64,000 nt of DNA from NCBI RefSeq assembly GCF_001500125.1, contig NZ_LQIV01000012.1:62001-126000 (forward strand). The letters are read 5' to 3'. The position numbers and the translations under genes were made by a program. Below are positions 46,857-58,309 of this stretch, one piece after another (the stretch's first letter is position 1; each line of letters starts with the position of its first letter). The DNA is from Mycobacterium sp. IS-1742. GTDB lineage: Bacteria; Actinomycetota; Actinomycetes; Mycobacteriales; Mycobacteriaceae. The notes below the pieces were generated by a model that did not search any database, was not told the origin of the DNA, and saw nothing but the letters and a program-made list of their open reading frames with translations.

Positions 46857-49800
46857 GGCTGGCCTCCATGATCGCGGTGTCGACGTCGCGCCCCTCGGCC
46901 TTGGCCATCCGGGTGGCCTGCAGGACGCGCTGGTAGTCGGTGGGCATGACTTTGGTGAACTGGGCGCTGCGCCGCGGCCAGTCCGAGAGCACCGAGGTGG
47001 CCACCGTGCTGCCGGTGTTCCTCGCGTGCCGGGCCACGACGTCGTGCAGCCACACCAGATCCTCCGGATCGAGTCGCTGCAACTCCACCATGGCGGTGTT
47101 GACCTTCGCCGGGTTCAGGCCGAGCACGTAGGCGATGCCGCCCGACATGCCGGCGGCCATGTTGCGGCCGGTCCTGCCGAGCACCACCACCCGGCCCCCG
47201 GTCATGTATTCGCAGGCGTGGTCGCCGACACCCTCGACGACCGCCAGTGCGCCGGAGTTCCTGGCGCAGAACCGCTCTCCGACCTTGCCGCGCAGGAAGA
47301 CCTCACCCGACGTGGCGCCGTAGAGCAGGGTGTTGCCGGCGATCACGTTGTCCTCCGGCAGGAACAACACGTCGTCGGCGGGTTTGACGATGATCCGGCC
47401 CCCTGAAAGCCCCTTGCCGACATAGTCGTTGGCGTCCCCGGTCAATTCGATCGTGATGCCGGGCGGCAGGAAGGCGCCGATCGACTGCCCCGCCGACCCG
47501 GTGAGCCTGACGCGGATGGTGTCGTCGGGGAGTCCGGCCGCTCCGTAGCGACGGGTCACCTCGCCGCCGAGCAGGGTGCCGACGGTGCGATTGACGTTGC
47601 GCACAGGCAGTTCCAGCGTGACCGGGTGGGCGTCTTCCAGTGCGCCCTCGGACAACTGGATGAGGGTCTGGTCGAGCGCCTGATCCAGCGCGTGGTACTG
47701 GTCGGTGAGTTTGCGTCGCTGAGTCGTACCGCTGTGCGCGTCGGCCGGGACGGCGAAGATCGGCGTGAGGTCCAGTCCCTTGCTCTTCCAGTGCTCCACA
47801 CCGGTTGCGGTGTCGAGCATCTCGGCGTGGCCGACGGCCTCGTCGACACTGCGGAAGCCCAGTTCGGCCAGGTGACGGCGGATGTCCTCGGCGATGAACC
47901 GGAAGAAGTTCTCCACGAACTCCGGTTTGCCGTTGAACCGTGCCCGCAGTTCGGGATTCTGGGTGGCGACGCCCACCGGGCAGGTGTCGAGGTGACAGAC
48001 CCGCATCATGATGCACCCCGCCACCACCAGCGGGGCCGTCGCGAACCCGAACTCCTCGGCGCCGAGCAGCATCGCGACCATCACGTCGCGCGCGGTCCGC
48101 ATGCCCCCGTCGCACTGCACGGTGATGCGATCGCGAAGGCCGTTGAGCACCAGCGTCTGCTGGGCGTCGGCCAGGCCGATCTCCCAGGGCGCACCGGCGT
48201 GTTTGAGGCTGGTCAGCGGGGCGGCCCCGGTGCCGCCGTCATGTCCGGAGATCAGCACCACATCGGCGTGGGCCTTGGACACCCCCGCCGCGACCGTCCC
48301 CACCCCGACGCTGCTGACGAGCTTGACGTGGATCCGGGCCCGGTCGTTGGCGTTCTTGAGGTCGTGGATGAGCTGCGCGAGGTCCTCGATCGAGTAGATG
48401 TCGTGGTGCGGAGGCGGGGAGATCAGGCCCACCCCCGGTGTGGAGTGCCGGGTCTTCGCGATGCTCGGGTACACCTTGTAACCCGGAAGCTGACCGCCCT
48501 CACCGGGTTTGGCGCCCTGGGCCATCTTGATCTGGATGTCCGTGGCGTTGACGAGGTAGTCGCTGGTCACGCCGAACCGGCCGCTGGCGACCTGTTTGAC
48601 CGCGCTGCGCCGCCGCGGATCGTAGAGCCGGTCCACATCCTCGCCGCCCTCACCGGAGTTGGAGCGGCCACCGAGGTTGTTCATCGCGATGGCCATGGTC
48701 TCGTGCGCCTCGGCGCTGATCGAGCCGTAACTCATCGCCCCGGTGTTGAACCGTGTGACGATCTCGCTCGCCGGCTCGACCTCGTCGAGCGGCACCGCCG
48801 GACGAGTACCCGTCTTGAACTCGAACAGCCCGCGCAGGGTGCCGCCGTCGCGTGACAGCCGGTCGACCTCCTCGGCGTACTGCCGGAAGACGTCCTCACG
48901 GCCGGTGCGCGTCGAATGCTGCAGCAGGAAGACGACCTCCGGGGTGAACAGGTGGAGTTCACCTTCGCGGCGGAACGCGTACTCCCCGCCGACCTCGAGC
49001 CGGCGGTGCACGCGTTCGGTCGGGTTCTCCGGGTAGGCGCGCCGGTGCCGGAGCTTGACCTCCTCGGCGATCACGTCGAGGCCGATGCCCCCGAGCTGGG
49101 TGGGCGTCCCGGTGAAGTACTCGTCGACGACGTCGCGGTCGATGCCGACGGCCTCGAACGCCTGTGCGGCGGTGTACGAAGCGACCGTGGAGATGCCCAT
49201 CTTGCTCATCACCTTCGTCACCCCCTTGCCGAGCGCCGTGAGGTAGTTGCGCACGGCGGCCGCGGTTTCGATACCGGTGAGTTCGCCCTCACGGATGAGG
49301 TCCTCGATGGATTCGAAGGCGAGGTAGGGGTTGACCGCGGCGGCACCGAACCCGATGAGCATCGCCACGTGGTGCACCTCGCGGGCGTCACCGGACTCCA
49401 CGACCAGCGCCACCGCGGTGCGCTGTTTGGTGCGCACGAGGTGGTGGTGCACCGCGGACACGGCGAGCAGCGACGGGATCGGTGCGCGGGTGTGGTCGGA
49501 GTCGCGGTCCGAGATCACCAGGGTGCGGGCGCCGTCCGCGATGGCCTGACTGGCACGGGTGCGCAGATCGTCGAGCGCTTCGGCCAGCCCCTCCCCGCCG
49601 CGCTCGACGTCATAGAGCGCCTTGAGGACCGTCGCGCGCAGGCCCGGATGCTCGCCGTCGTCGTTGATGTGGACGATCTTGCCGAGTTCGTCGTTGTCGA
49701 GCACCGGCCACTTCAGCAGGATCTGCCGACAGGACGCCGCCGTCGGCTCGAGCAGGTTCTGCTCCGGGCCCATGACGCGGGCCATGCTGGTCACCACCTC

Positions 49801-51405
49801 CTCGCGGATCGCGTCCAGCGGCGGGTTGGTGACCTGGGCGAAGAGCTCCACGAAGTAGTCGTAGAGCGGCCGGGACCGTTCGGACAGGACCGCGGTCGGG
49901 GTGTCGGTGCCCATCGACCCCAGAGGTTCGGCGCCGGACGCCGCCATCGGGGTGAGGAGGATCCGCAGTTCCTCCTCGGTGTAGCCGAAGGAGATCTGGC
50001 GGCGGACAACGGATTCGTGGTTGGGCTGCACGCGCACGCGGTCCGGAAGCGTGCCGAGTTCGAGCAGCCCGGCGTGCAGCCACTCACCGTAGGCCTCGGC
50101 CTTCGACAGTTCGAGCTTGATCTCGTCGTCGCCGACGATGCGGCCCGCCGCCGTGTCGACGAGCAGCATCTTGCCGGGCTGCAGGCGGCCCTTGGCGACG
50201 ATCCGCTCGGGCGGCACGTCCAGCACACCGCTCTCGCTGGCGAGGATGATCCGGTCGTCGAGGGTCCGCCACCAGCGGCCGGGCCGTAAACCGTTGCGGT
50301 CCAACACCGCTCCGACCAAGGTGCCGTCGGTGAAGGTGACGCAGGCCGGACCGTCCCACGGTTCCATCAGCGAGGCGTGAAACTGCCAGAAGGCGCGCTC
50401 GTCGGCATCCATCGACGCGTTGTTCTCCCACGCCTCGGGGATCATCATCAACACCGCGTGCGGGAGGCTGCGGCCGCCGAGGTGGAGCAGTTCGAGGACC
50501 TCGTCGAAACTGGCCGAGTCCGACGCGTCGGCCGTGCAGATCGGGGACAGCCGGCTCAGGTCGCCCGGGATGTCGGCGCTGGCCAGCATCGCCTCCCTGG
50601 CGTGCATGCGGTTGCGGTTGCCGCGCACGGTGTTGATCTCGCCGTTGTGGGCGACGAAGCGGAACGGGTGCGCCAGCGGCCAGGACGGGAAGGTGTTGGT
50701 GGAGAAGCGACTGTGCACGATCGCGATGGCGCTGGTGCACCGCGCGTCGCGCAGGTCGCCGAAGTACAGCGGCAACTGCGCCGTGGTGAGCATGCCCTTG
50801 TAGGCGATGGTGCGGCTCGACAGGGACGGGAAGTACACCTCGGCGGACCGCTCTGCGCGTTTGCGCAGCGGGTACACGCGCCGGTCGAGCTCGATCCCGC
50901 CGGGGCGGACACCGTCGACTTCCGGTGCGGCCACGAACAACTGCGCCATGTACGGCATGCAGCCGAGCGCGGTCTGCCCGACGTCGGCGCCCTGGGGGTC
51001 GACCGGGACCGGGCGCCACCCGAGCACCTCGAGGTTCTCCTCGGCGGCGAGCGCCTCCACGCGCTGGACGGCGTGGGCGCGCGCGGAGGGATCCTGCGGC
51101 AGGAAGCAGGTGCCGGCCGCGAAGGTGTTGCAGCCCTCGGCGGTGGGCCGCGGGAGGTCGAAGTCGACGGCCTCGGCGAAGAGCTCCACGGGCAGCTGCA
51201 GCAGGATGCCTGCGCCGTCGCCGCTGTTGGTCTCGGCGCCTGCTGCGCCGCGGTGGTCGAGATGTTCCAGGGCGACCAGACCGTCGGCGACGATGGAGTG
51301 CGAGCGTCGGCCCTGGATGTCGGCGATCATGGCGACGCCGCACGAGTCCTTCTCGTGCTCGGGGTCGTAGAGTCCCTGTGCGCCGGGGGTAGCCGAGTAG
51401 AGCAT
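46849..51405 (-). CDS. gltB: Glutamate synthase large subunit
   Basis: 1518 residues. An N-terminal propeptide of 21 residues precedes the glutaminase nucleophile Cys22 ([11 protein letters not shown]). The central and FMN domains carry the synthase core ([41 protein letters not shown]), 3Fe-4S cysteines are in [15 protein letters not shown], and a C-terminal beta-helix closes the protein ([20 protein letters not shown]). It makes glutamate in nitrogen assimilation. Being next to pyk and tesB is the fast-grower arrangement. Confidence 0.97.
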   Translation of the reverse strand: MLYSATPGAQGLYDPEHEKDSCGVAMIADIQGRRSHSIVADGLVALEHLDHRGAAGAETNSGDGAGILLQLPVELFAEAVDFDLPRPTAEGCNTFAAGTCFLPQDPSARAHAVQRVEALAAEENLEVLGWRPVPVDPQGADVGQTALGCMPYMAQLFVAAPEVDGVRPGGIELDRRVYPLRKRAERSAEVYFPSLSSRTIAYKGMLTTAQLPLYFGDLRDARCTSAIAIVHSRFSTNTFPSWPLAHPFRFVAHNGEINTVRGNRNRMHAREAMLASADIPGDLSRLSPICTADASDSASFDEVLELLHLGGRSLPHAVLMMIPEAWENNASMDADERAFWQFHASLMEPWDGPACVTFTDGTLVGAVLDRNGLRPGRWWRTLDDRIILASESGVLDVPPERIVAKGRLQPGKMLLVDTAAGRIVGDDEIKLELSKAEAYGEWLHAGLLELGTLPDRVRVQPNHESVVRRQISFGYTEEELRILLTPMAASGAEPLGSMGTDTPTAVLSERSRPLYDYFVELFAQVTNPPLDAIREEVVTSMARVMGPEQNLLEPTAASCRQILLKWPVLDNDELGKIVHINDDGEHPGLRATVLKALYDVERGGEGLAEALDDLRTRASQAIADGARTLVISDRDSDHTRAPIPSLLAVSAVHHHLVRTKQRTAVALVVESGDAREVHHVAMLIGFGAAAVNPYLAFESIEDLIREGELTGIETAAAVRNYLTALGKGVTKVMSKMGISTVASYTAAQAFEAVGIDRDVVDEYFTGTPTQLGGIGLDVIAEEVKLRHRRAYPENPTERVHRRLEVGGEYAFRREGELHLFTPEVVFLLQHSTRTGREDVFRQYAEEVDRLSRDGGTLRGLFEFKTGTRPAVPLDEVEPASEIVTRFNTGAMSYGSISAEAHETMAIAMNNLGGRSNSGEGGEDVDRLYDPRRRSAVKQVASGRFGVTSDYLVNATDIQIKMAQGAKPGEGGQLPGYKVYPSIAKTRHSTPGVGLISPPPHHDIYSIEDLAQLIHDLKNANDRARIHVKLVSSVGVGTVAAGVSKAHADVVLISGHDGGTGAAPLTSLKHAGAPWEIGLADAQQTLVLNGLRDRITVQCDGGMRTARDVMVAMLLGAEEFGFATAPLVVAGCIMMRVCHLDTCPVGVATQNPELRARFNGKPEFVENFFRFIAEDIRRHLAELGFRSVDEAVGHAEMLDTATGVEHWKSKGLDLTPIFAVPADAHSGTTQRRKLTDQYHALDQALDQTLIQLSEGALEDAHPVTLELPVRNVNRTVGTLLGGEVTRRYGAAGLPDDTIRVRLTGSAGQSIGAFLPPGITIELTGDANDYVGKGLSGGRIIVKPADDVLFLPEDNVIAGNTLLYGATSGEVFLRGKVGERFCARNSGALAVVEGVGDHACEYMTGGRVVVLGRTGRNMAAGMSGGIAYVLGLNPAKVNTAMVELQRLDPEDLVWLHDVVARHARNTGSTVATSVLSDWPRRSAQFTKVMPTDYQRVLQATRMAKAEGRDVDTAIMEASRG

Positions 51406-51488
51406 CGAATTGCACCTCCGCAGTTCCGGAAAATCGTTGCCGGGACTGCGGCGGCCCGAGGTGCCAGTGTATCAGCGCAGGTGAGCGC

Positions 51489-51902
51489 CTACCCGCCGAG
51501 CGACGTCGGGACCAGCGGAAATCCGGGCAGGTTGCGCACCACGGTCCAGGTGACGGTGGCCACTGCGATGGCGACGATCGCGGCCACCGGCATCACCGAC
51601 CTGTGTCGACGGCGCCGGATGAGCACCCACACGGCCAGCAGCGGGAGACCGACGAGGAGGAACACGTTGTCGGCCACGGCCGCCGCGATGTCGCCGTGCA
51701 GGAGGTCGTGGGTCATGCGCAGCCCCCCGCACGCCGGGCAGTCCCACCCGGTCACATGCTTGAACGGGCAGAGCGGAGCGAGAAAGCCCGGCCGGTGCGG
51801 GTCGGCGACACCGATGTAGGCCAGTGCGCCGGCGAACAGGGCGCCGGCGCCGAGGGTGAGGTAGAGCGGCGTGCGAGTCGGTGCCGGTGCGTCAGGTTCC
51901 AT
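51489..51902 (-). CDS. DUF2752 membrane protein
   Basis: 137 residues from ATG 51902. Three to four transmembrane segments with the DUF2752 signature CPFKHVTGWDCPACGGLRMTHDLLHGDI between helices one and two. The function of this family is unknown; the conserved CPACG could bind metal or form a disulfide. It overlaps the upstream TM2 gene by 11 bp and is probably co-expressed. The position matches the Rv1616 region of M. tuberculosis. Confidence 0.85.
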   Translation of the reverse strand: MEPDAPAPTRTPLYLTLGAGALFAGALAYIGVADPHRPGFLAPLCPFKHVTGWDCPACGGLRMTHDLLHGDIAAAVADNVFLLVGLPLLAVWVLIRRRRHRSVMPVAAIVAIAVATVTWTVVRNLPGFPLVPTSLGG

Positions 51903-52299
51903 CGCGCAGGGGAAGACCGTTCGGGTCGCGGACCTTGTCGGTGAAGATGAGGACCGCGTCGACGATCCCCCAGATGACCGCGCCGATCCCGCAGGTGACG
52001 AGCCCGACCACCAGCTGGGCGACACCCAAGCCGACCTGGCCGAGGTACATGCGTCCGATGCCGACGATTCCGAGCAGGCCCGCGAGTTGGAGCAAGCCGG
52101 CCACGACCTTCGACTTGTCCGAGTACGGCTCCCCGGTCATCGGATGCCTGCCGTACGGGGCGGCGGGGTCGTAATAGGGCGGCGGGTAATTGCCCGGCGG
52201 GGGCGGGTAGTTGCCCGGCGGCGGGTACGACGGTGAGTAGCCTCCCGGCGGCGGTGGCGGGCCGTCGGGCGTGCTGCCGAACTGCGAGGGATCGGTCAT
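51892..52299 (-). CDS. Pro-rich TM2-domain membrane protein
   Basis: 135 residues from ATG 52299. The first 55 residues are Pro/Tyr/Gly-rich (repeated NYPPPPG), then the TM2 domain: two helices joined by a short turn (VVAGLLQLAGLLGIVGIGRMYLGQ and GVAQLVVGLVTCGIGAVIWGIVDAVLIF). TM2 proteins are small membrane proteins of unsettled function. The upstream region is shared with a divergent acyl-CoA ligase gene. Confidence 0.83.
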   Translation of the reverse strand: MTDPSQFGSTPDGPPPPPGGYSPSYPPPGNYPPPPGNYPPPYYDPAAPYGRHPMTGEPYSDKSKVVAGLLQLAGLLGIVGIGRMYLGQVGLGVAQLVVGLVTCGIGAVIWGIVDAVLIFTDKVRDPNGLPLRDGT

Positions 52300-52417
52300 G
52301 TGATCAGCATGCCAGAAGCGCCGGGTGTGAAGCTCCCATACGGCGACGGCGTGCTTGCCGGAATCGATTTCTGGGCGAATCCTGAATACCGGCAAGCGGA
52401 TCTCGAGCGGGGCGTCC

Positions 52418-53983
52418 ATGTATCTGACCCAGGGGTTGCGTCGAGCGGCACAGATCCGTCCACGGGAAGAGTCCACCGTGTTCCGGGAGCGGCGGCGCGT
52501 GTGGGCGGAGACGGTTGACCGCGTCGCGCGGATCGCGGGAGGACTCAGGGAAGCCGGCGTGCGCCCCGGCGACCGCGTCGCGATTCTGGCGCTCAACAGC
52601 GACCGCTACTTCGAACTGCTCTACGCCATCCCATGGATCGGTGCAGTCCTGGTGCCGGTGAACACCCGGTTGGCTGCGCCGGAGACCCGGTACATCCTCG
52701 AAGATTCCGGAGCCCGTGTGTTGTTCGTCGACAACGCCACGCAAACGCATGCCGTTGAGATGGCCGACCGGGCGTCATCCGTCGGAGCGACCTTCTACCT
52801 CGACGACGACACGCCGCCGACGGGCACGCGGTTCTTCGAGGACCTCGCCGCAGCAGAACCGGTTGCGGACGTGGGCGCTGGTGGCGACACGCTGGCCGGT
52901 CTGTTCTACACCGGCGGCACCACCGGAAAGGCCAAGGGGGTGATGCTCAGCCACAGCAATCTGGTCTGGAATGCGATGAACGTCATCGCCGGGATGTACT
53001 ACGACCAGGACATGACCTATGTCCACGCGGGCCCGATGTTCCATCTCGCCGATGGCGGCGCGACGTTCGGTGTGACCACCTGCGGCGGGCGTCACGTGTT
53101 CCTCCCGCGCTTCGATGCCACCGACTTTCTCCAAACGGTGGAACGGGAACGGGTCACGCACGCAGCGCTGGTGCCGACGATGATCAACATGCTGACCACC
53201 AACACGGCGGTCGACCAGGTCGACCTCTCGAGCCTTCGTCACCTCACCTACGGCGCATCGCCGATGACCGGAGGGCTGCTGCGCAGGGCACTCGAGACCT
53301 TCCCCCAGTGCGGATTCATCCACGCCTACGGCATGACCGAGGCTTCGCCCGGAGTCACCCTGCTGCCGCCCCGATACGCCACGCTGGAAGGGCCGTATGC
53401 CGGTCGCCTCGAGTCATGCGGGCAGGCGCAGTTCACGACCGAGTTGAAGATCGTCGACGAGAAGCGAAATCCCCTGCCGCGCGGCTCGGTCGGTGAGGTT
53501 GCGGTCAGAGGACCGATGATCATGTCTGGCTACTGGAACATGCCCGAGCAGACTGCGGCCGTGCTCGAGGATGGTTGGTTCCACACCGGGGACGTCGGCT
53601 ACATGGACGAAGAGGGATTCCTCTTCATCGTCGACCGGCTCAAGGACATGATCATCTCGGGTGGCGAGAACGTGTACTCGGCCGAGGTCGAGAGCACCAT
53701 CTCACTGATGGCGGGAGTCGCCGAAGTCGCGGTGATCGGCATTCCCGATCCCAAGTGGGGCGAGTGCGTCCACGCCATCGTGGTGCCGCGCGCCGGGGCC
53801 GACCTGACCGCCGAGGCGGTGATCGACCACTGCAGTACGCGGATCGCCGGCTACAAGTGCCCACGCTCGGTCGAGTTCCGCACGTCGCCGCTCCCGCAAT
53901 CCGGCCCCGGCAAGGTACTCAAACGCGAACTGCGCGAACCGTTTTGGACGGCCGATCACATCAAGGGGGTACCGAACAGCTAG
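52418..53983 (+). CDS. Acyl-CoA synthetase / AMP-binding ligase
   Basis: 521 residues from ATG 52418 (MYLTQGLRRAAQIRP). ANL-superfamily motifs are visible: ATP loop YTGGTTGKAKGVMLSH (about residue 166), GMTEASPG, HTGDVGYMDEEGFLFIVDRLKDMI and the C-terminal catalytic Lys in GPGKVLKREL. It adenylates a carboxylic acid and transfers it to CoA. Mycobacteria have many FadD-type paralogues and the chain length handled here is not evident. It converges with lgt. Confidence 0.9.
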   Translation: MYLTQGLRRAAQIRPREESTVFRERRRVWAETVDRVARIAGGLREAGVRPGDRVAILALNSDRYFELLYAIPWIGAVLVPVNTRLAAPETRYILEDSGARVLFVDNATQTHAVEMADRASSVGATFYLDDDTPPTGTRFFEDLAAAEPVADVGAGGDTLAGLFYTGGTTGKAKGVMLSHSNLVWNAMNVIAGMYYDQDMTYVHAGPMFHLADGGATFGVTTCGGRHVFLPRFDATDFLQTVERERVTHAALVPTMINMLTTNTAVDQVDLSSLRHLTYGASPMTGGLLRRALETFPQCGFIHAYGMTEASPGVTLLPPRYATLEGPYAGRLESCGQAQFTTELKIVDEKRNPLPRGSVGEVAVRGPMIMSGYWNMPEQTAAVLEDGWFHTGDVGYMDEEGFLFIVDRLKDMIISGGENVYSAEVESTISLMAGVAEVAVIGIPDPKWGECVHAIVVPRAGADLTAEAVIDHCSTRIAGYKCPRSVEFRTSPLPQSGPGKVLKRELREPFWTADHIKGVPNS

Positions 53984-53993
53984 CGCTGTGCGG

Positions 53994-56264
53994 TCACTTG
54001 CGGCGACGCCACCACTTGCGGCGCGCCTGTCCCGCCTCGGGTGTGGTGATGACCTGATACGCCGACGAGTCGGTCTCGGTGCCCGTCTCGGCCTCCCCGG
54101 CGTCGTCGCCGACCTCGGAGACGTCTTCGCCGGTCGCATCCTGCACGCTCGCGGCCAGTTCCTCGTCCGCGACGATGGGTTCGGCATCGCCGCCGGCGTC
54201 CGACTGCTCGTGCGTCTCCGCGTCTTCGAGGGCTTCCGCCTCGGCGGCACCGACCTCGCCGGCGACAGCGTCGGCATCCTCGCCTTCGACGGGTTCCTCG
54301 TCGGCGAACTCGCCGGCGGCGTCGGCGACGGCGATCTCCTCCGCAACCGCCTCGGCCTCGTCAGCGCGTTCGACCGCCGCCTCGAGGTCTTCGTCGGTCT
54401 TTACGGGGGGCTCGGTGGCGACCTTGTCGGCCGCTTCGGCACGCTCGACCGCAGCCTCATGCGCCTCGTCAGCGGACTCCGCCGCCGCGACCGCATCCTC
54501 ACCCTCAACCGAACCGACAGTGGCCGGGGGCTCCTCATCGGCAGCCTCGCCAGTCTCGGGCTCCGCCGTTTCATCAGCAGAGACCTCCGTCGCTACCGCC
54601 TCAGCCTCTTCAGCGCGCTCGACCGCAGCCTCATGCGCCTCCTCGGCAGACTCCTCCGCCGCGACCGCATCCTCACCCTCGACCGCACCGACCGTGACCG
54701 GACGCTCCTCATCGGCAGCCTCACCGGCCTCGGCGAACGCCACCGCCTCAGCGATGTCCTCCGACGGCGCCGACTCGACATCCTCCGCCAACGCCTCGGC
54801 CTCAGCCACCGGCTCCGGCGTCCCTTCACCCGCATCCGCGGGTTCCGGCTTCGCCGAGTGTGAAGCTCTTGCGAAAAATCGGCCCAAAAATCGCGGAGGT
54901 TTCACGTTCGGCGCGCCGGCGGGTGTCTCCTGGGCCGTGCCTTCAGCAGCGACCTCCGCCGCGACCGCCTCGGCCTCCTCGGCACGCTCCACCGCGGCCT
55001 CGTGCGCCTCTTCAGCCGACTCCTCGGCCGCGACCGCATCCTCACCCTCGACCGCACCGACCGTCGACGGCGACGACCTGTCCGCGGCCTCACCGGCCTC
55101 GGCGAACGCGACCGCCTCGGCGATGTCCTCCGACGGCGCCGTCTCGACGTCCTCCGCCAACGCTTCGGCCTCGGCCACCGGCTCGGGCTTGTCGTCGGCG
55201 GCCTGCTCTGCGGCGGCATCCTCGTCTTCGGCGTCGCCTGCGACCTTGGCCGCGGCCCCCACACCGGTGGTCACCGCGACACCGCCGACAAGTCCTTTGA
55301 GAAGCTCCTCGGTCTCGGCATCGACACTCTCGCGGCCCGTGGTCTCGGTGCCGTCGCTCTCGAAGTCGTCGGGTGAGGTCGTGCGCGCCTCGACGTCCTC
55401 CTCGGCGGCCGGACGCAGCGTCGCGGGATCTTCTCGTCCGCGCGGAGCCGCCATCAGGTACACCACCGCCCCGATGAACACGAACATCGACGTGAACGAG
55501 TTGACCCGGATACCCGCCAGCTCCGTGGCCAGGTCACTGCGGAGCAGCTCGATCCAGAAGCGGCCGAGGCAGTAACCCGCGACATACAGCGCGAACAACC
55601 GACCGTGCCCCAGCTTGAACCGCCGGTCCGCCCAGATCAGCACCGCGAACACCAGCAGGTTCCACAGCAATTCGTACAAGAAGGTGGGGTGTACGACCTC
55701 GATGACGCGACCCGTCGACACCCCGATCAGGTCGTTGCGCGCCCCGCTGGCGTCGACCCGCTCATAGATCTCCAGGCCCCACGGCACGGTCGTCGCACGC
55801 CCGTAGAGCTCCTGGTTGAAGTAGTTGCCGAGCCGGCCGATCGCCTGCGCCAGGATGATGCCGGGCGCGATGGCGTCGCCGAACGCGGGCAGCGGGATGT
55901 CGCGGCGGCGGCAGGCGATCCACGCCCCCACCCCGCCGAGGGCCACCGCACCCCAGATGCCCAGGCCGCCCTCCCAGATGCGGAACGCCGCGATCAGGCC
56001 GGCGCCATCCGGTCCGAAGTAGGTCTGCCAGTCGGTGATGACGTGATAGATCCGGCCGCCGATGAGCCCGAACGGCACTGCCCACAGGGCGATGTCGTAG
56101 ATGACGCCGCGCTCACCGCCGCGCGCCTCCCAGCGACGGTCGCCCAGCACCAGCGCCACGATGATTCCTGCGATGATGCACAGCGCATACGCACGCAACG
56201 GGAACGGGCCGAGCTCCCACACGCCCTGCGACGGGCTGGGGATATACGCCAGCGTGGTCGTCAC
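53994..56264 (-). CDS. lgt: Prolipoprotein diacylglyceryl transferase with very long acidic tail
   Basis: 756 residues, against about 290 for most Lgt and about 470 in M. tuberculosis. Residues 1-280 are the membrane enzyme: GGRIYHVITDW, GRLGNYFNQELYGRATTVPWG (catalytic Arg region) and HPTFLYELLWN. It transfers diacylglycerol to the lipobox Cys of prolipoproteins such as LivK here. Residues about 290-740 form a cytoplasmic Ala/Glu-rich tail with tandem repeats, ending in a basic RRKWWRRRK. Composition and reading frame stay open throughout. Its stop side faces fadD; its start overlaps trpA by 4 bp. Confidence 0.93.
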   Translation of the reverse strand: MTTTLAYIPSPSQGVWELGPFPLRAYALCIIAGIIVALVLGDRRWEARGGERGVIYDIALWAVPFGLIGGRIYHVITDWQTYFGPDGAGLIAAFRIWEGGLGIWGAVALGGVGAWIACRRRDIPLPAFGDAIAPGIILAQAIGRLGNYFNQELYGRATTVPWGLEIYERVDASGARNDLIGVSTGRVIEVVHPTFLYELLWNLLVFAVLIWADRRFKLGHGRLFALYVAGYCLGRFWIELLRSDLATELAGIRVNSFTSMFVFIGAVVYLMAAPRGREDPATLRPAAEEDVEARTTSPDDFESDGTETTGRESVDAETEELLKGLVGGVAVTTGVGAAAKVAGDAEDEDAAAEQAADDKPEPVAEAEALAEDVETAPSEDIAEAVAFAEAGEAADRSSPSTVGAVEGEDAVAAEESAEEAHEAAVERAEEAEAVAAEVAAEGTAQETPAGAPNVKPPRFLGRFFARASHSAKPEPADAGEGTPEPVAEAEALAEDVESAPSEDIAEAVAFAEAGEAADEERPVTVGAVEGEDAVAAEESAEEAHEAAVERAEEAEAVATEVSADETAEPETGEAADEEPPATVGSVEGEDAVAAAESADEAHEAAVERAEAADKVATEPPVKTDEDLEAAVERADEAEAVAEEIAVADAAGEFADEEPVEGEDADAVAGEVGAAEAEALEDAETHEQSDAGGDAEPIVADEELAASVQDATGEDVSEVGDDAGEAETGTETDSSAYQVITTPEAGQARRKWWRRRK
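54411..55195 (-). repeat. Tandem repeats coding the acidic tail of Lgt
   Basis: Two near-identical units of about 80 codons (beginning EPVAEAEALAEDVE and including SEDIAEAVAFAEAGEAAD, VEGEDAVAAEESAEEAHEAAVERAEEAEAVA) occur at about 54950-55195 and 54580-54825. A third, partial and more diverged copy covers 54411-54571. The period is about 370 bp between the full copies, separated by a basic stretch (KPPRFLGRFFARASHSAK). They are direct repeats liable to unequal exchange, so tail length may differ between strains. Confidence 0.85.
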
Positions 56265-57049
56265 GCGGTCACCCTCTGGCGCACTCCCTCGGCTAGTTCC
56301 TGGGTCAGCGCCCGGACCGCGGGCAATCCGTCCTTCAGCGCCGATACGAGTGCCGAACCCACGATCACGCCGTCGGCGTACGCGCCGATCTCGGCCGCCT
56401 GCTCGCGCGACCGGACGCCGAGGCCGACCCCGACCGGGATGTCGGAGACCTCCTTGACGCGCGCGACGAGTTCGGGTGCGGCGCTCGAGACCGCGTCACG
56501 GGCACCGGTGACGCCCATGGTCGATGCGGCGTAGACGAATCCCCGGGTCGCTTCGACGGTCCTGGCGAGCCGCTCGGGCGTCGACGCCGGCGCCACCAGG
56601 AAGATGCGGTCGAGATCGTGCGCGTCCGATGCGGCCATCCACTCGTCGGCCTCGTCGGGGATGAGGTCCGGGGTGATCAGGCCGAGTCCGCCTGCGGCCG
56701 CGAGATCCCGCGCGAAAGCGTCGATCCCCCTCCGCAGCACCGGATTCCAGTAGGTCATCACCACCGCGCGTCCACCCGCGTTGCTGATGGCCTCGACCGC
56801 CGCCAGCGTGTCACGCACCCGCACACCGCCCTGCAGCGCCGCCTCGGTGGCGGCGGCGATGACCGGGCCGTCCATCCCCGGATCGGAGTACGGGATGCCG
56901 ACTTCGATGATGTCGCAACCGGATTCGACCAGCGCCGTCATCGCCGAGATCGACGCCGGGACGTCGGGGAATCCGGTCGGCAGGTATCCGATGAGCGCTG
57001 CGCGCTTCTCCGCGCGGCAAGCGTCGAACAAGCCACCCAGCCGACTCAT
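56261..57049 (-). CDS. trpA: Tryptophan synthase alpha subunit
   Basis: 262 residues from ATG 57049, which overlaps the trpB stop (ATGA). The TIM barrel has catalytic Glu in [18 protein letters not shown] and Asp in the same loop, and phosphate-binding GVGLGVRS and GVIVGSALV. It cleaves indole-glycerol phosphate to indole and glyceraldehyde 3-phosphate. Last trp gene before lgt. Confidence 0.95.
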   Translation of the reverse strand: MSRLGGLFDACRAEKRAALIGYLPTGFPDVPASISAMTALVESGCDIIEVGIPYSDPGMDGPVIAAATEAALQGGVRVRDTLAAVEAISNAGGRAVVMTYWNPVLRRGIDAFARDLAAAGGLGLITPDLIPDEADEWMAASDAHDLDRIFLVAPASTPERLARTVEATRGFVYAASTMGVTGARDAVSSAAPELVARVKEVSDIPVGVGLGVRSREQAAEIGAYADGVIVGSALVSALKDGLPAVRALTQELAEGVRQRVTA

Positions 57050-58308
57050 GAACCGCCTTTGTCCAGCAGACCGAACCATTTCGCCGCAGTCTCGACGTCT
57101 TTGTCGCCACGCCCCGAGAGGTTGACCAGGATCATCGAACCCGATCCGAGCTCCTGGCCCAGCTTGAGCGCACCGGCGACCGCATGCGCGGATTCGATGG
57201 CCGGGATGATGCCTTCCGTGCGGCAGAGCAGCGAGAACGCGTCCATGGCCTCGGAGTCGGTGATCGGCCGGTATTCGGCGCGGCCGATGTCTTTGAGCAA
57301 CGCGTGCTCGGGACCCACGCCCGGATAGTCCAGACCGGCCGAGATCGAATGCGATTCGATGGTCTGGCCGTCCTCGTCCTGGAGCAGGTAGGAGAACGAC
57401 CCCTGGAACGCACCGGGTGAGCCGCCGGTGAACGTGGCGGCGTGCCGACCGGTCTCGACGCCGTCACCGGCCGCCTCGTACCCGATCAACCGCACGCCCG
57501 GATCGTCGATGAAGGCGTGGAAGACGCCGATCGCGTTGGACCCGCCGCCGACGCACGCCGTCACCGCATCCGGGAGCCTGCCGGCCTGCGCCTGGATCTG
57601 GGCCCGCGCCTCGAGGCCGATGATGCGCTGGAAGTCGCGCACCATCAACGGGAACGGGTGCGGGCCCGCCGCGGTCCCGAAGCAGTAGTACGTCTCGTCG
57701 GCGTTGGTGACCCAGTCGCGGAACGCCTCGTTGATCGCGTCCTTGAGCGTCTTGGAACCGGACTCCACGGACACGACTTCGGCGCCGAGCAGGCGCATCC
57801 GCGCCACGTTGAGCGCCTGGCGGGCGGTGTCCACCGCGCCCATGTAGATCACGCATTCCAGGCCGAGCAGTGCGCACGCGGTGGCCGTCGCGACGCCGTG
57901 CTGGCCTGCGCCGGTCTCGGCGATGACCCGGGTCTTGCCCATCTGGCGTGCGAGCAGAGCCTGACCGAGCACGTTGTTGATCTTGTGAGAACCCGTGTGG
58001 TTGAGGTCTTCTCGCTTGAGGAAGATGCGCGCGCCGCCGGCGTGTTCGCTGAGCCGGGTGGCCTCGTACAGCGGCGACGGGCGCCCGCTGTAATGACGCT
58101 GCAGCCGGTCGAGTTCGTCGAGGAACGTCTGGTCGCCGCGGGCCTTCTCGTAGGCCGAGGTGACCTCCTCGATGACCGCCATCAGCGCCTCGGGAACCAG
58201 ACGTCCGCCGTACGGGCCGAAGTGGCCGCGGGCGTCAGGATCGTGGCTGGTGGGTTCGGCGACGGCCGCACTGGAGCGCGGCAGGTCCGAGTCGAGGAGT
58301 TCGGCCAC
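57046..58308 (-). CDS. trpB: Tryptophan synthase beta subunit
   Basis: 420 residues from GTG 58308, one base after the trpC stop. PLP-binding Lys is in [10 protein letters not shown], substrate loop in [13 protein letters not shown], and phosphate-binding GGGSNAIG. It joins indole with serine to form tryptophan in the alpha2-beta2 complex. An N-terminal extension of about 25 residues precedes the core. Confidence 0.96.
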   Translation of the reverse strand: MAELLDSDLPRSSAAVAEPTSHDPDARGHFGPYGGRLVPEALMAVIEEVTSAYEKARGDQTFLDELDRLQRHYSGRPSPLYEATRLSEHAGGARIFLKREDLNHTGSHKINNVLGQALLARQMGKTRVIAETGAGQHGVATATACALLGLECVIYMGAVDTARQALNVARMRLLGAEVVSVESGSKTLKDAINEAFRDWVTNADETYYCFGTAAGPHPFPLMVRDFQRIIGLEARAQIQAQAGRLPDAVTACVGGGSNAIGVFHAFIDDPGVRLIGYEAAGDGVETGRHAATFTGGSPGAFQGSFSYLLQDEDGQTIESHSISAGLDYPGVGPEHALLKDIGRAEYRPITDSEAMDAFSLLCRTEGIIPAIESAHAVAGALKLGQELGSGSMILVNLSGRGDKDVETAAKWFGLLDKGGS

Positions 58309-58309
58309 G

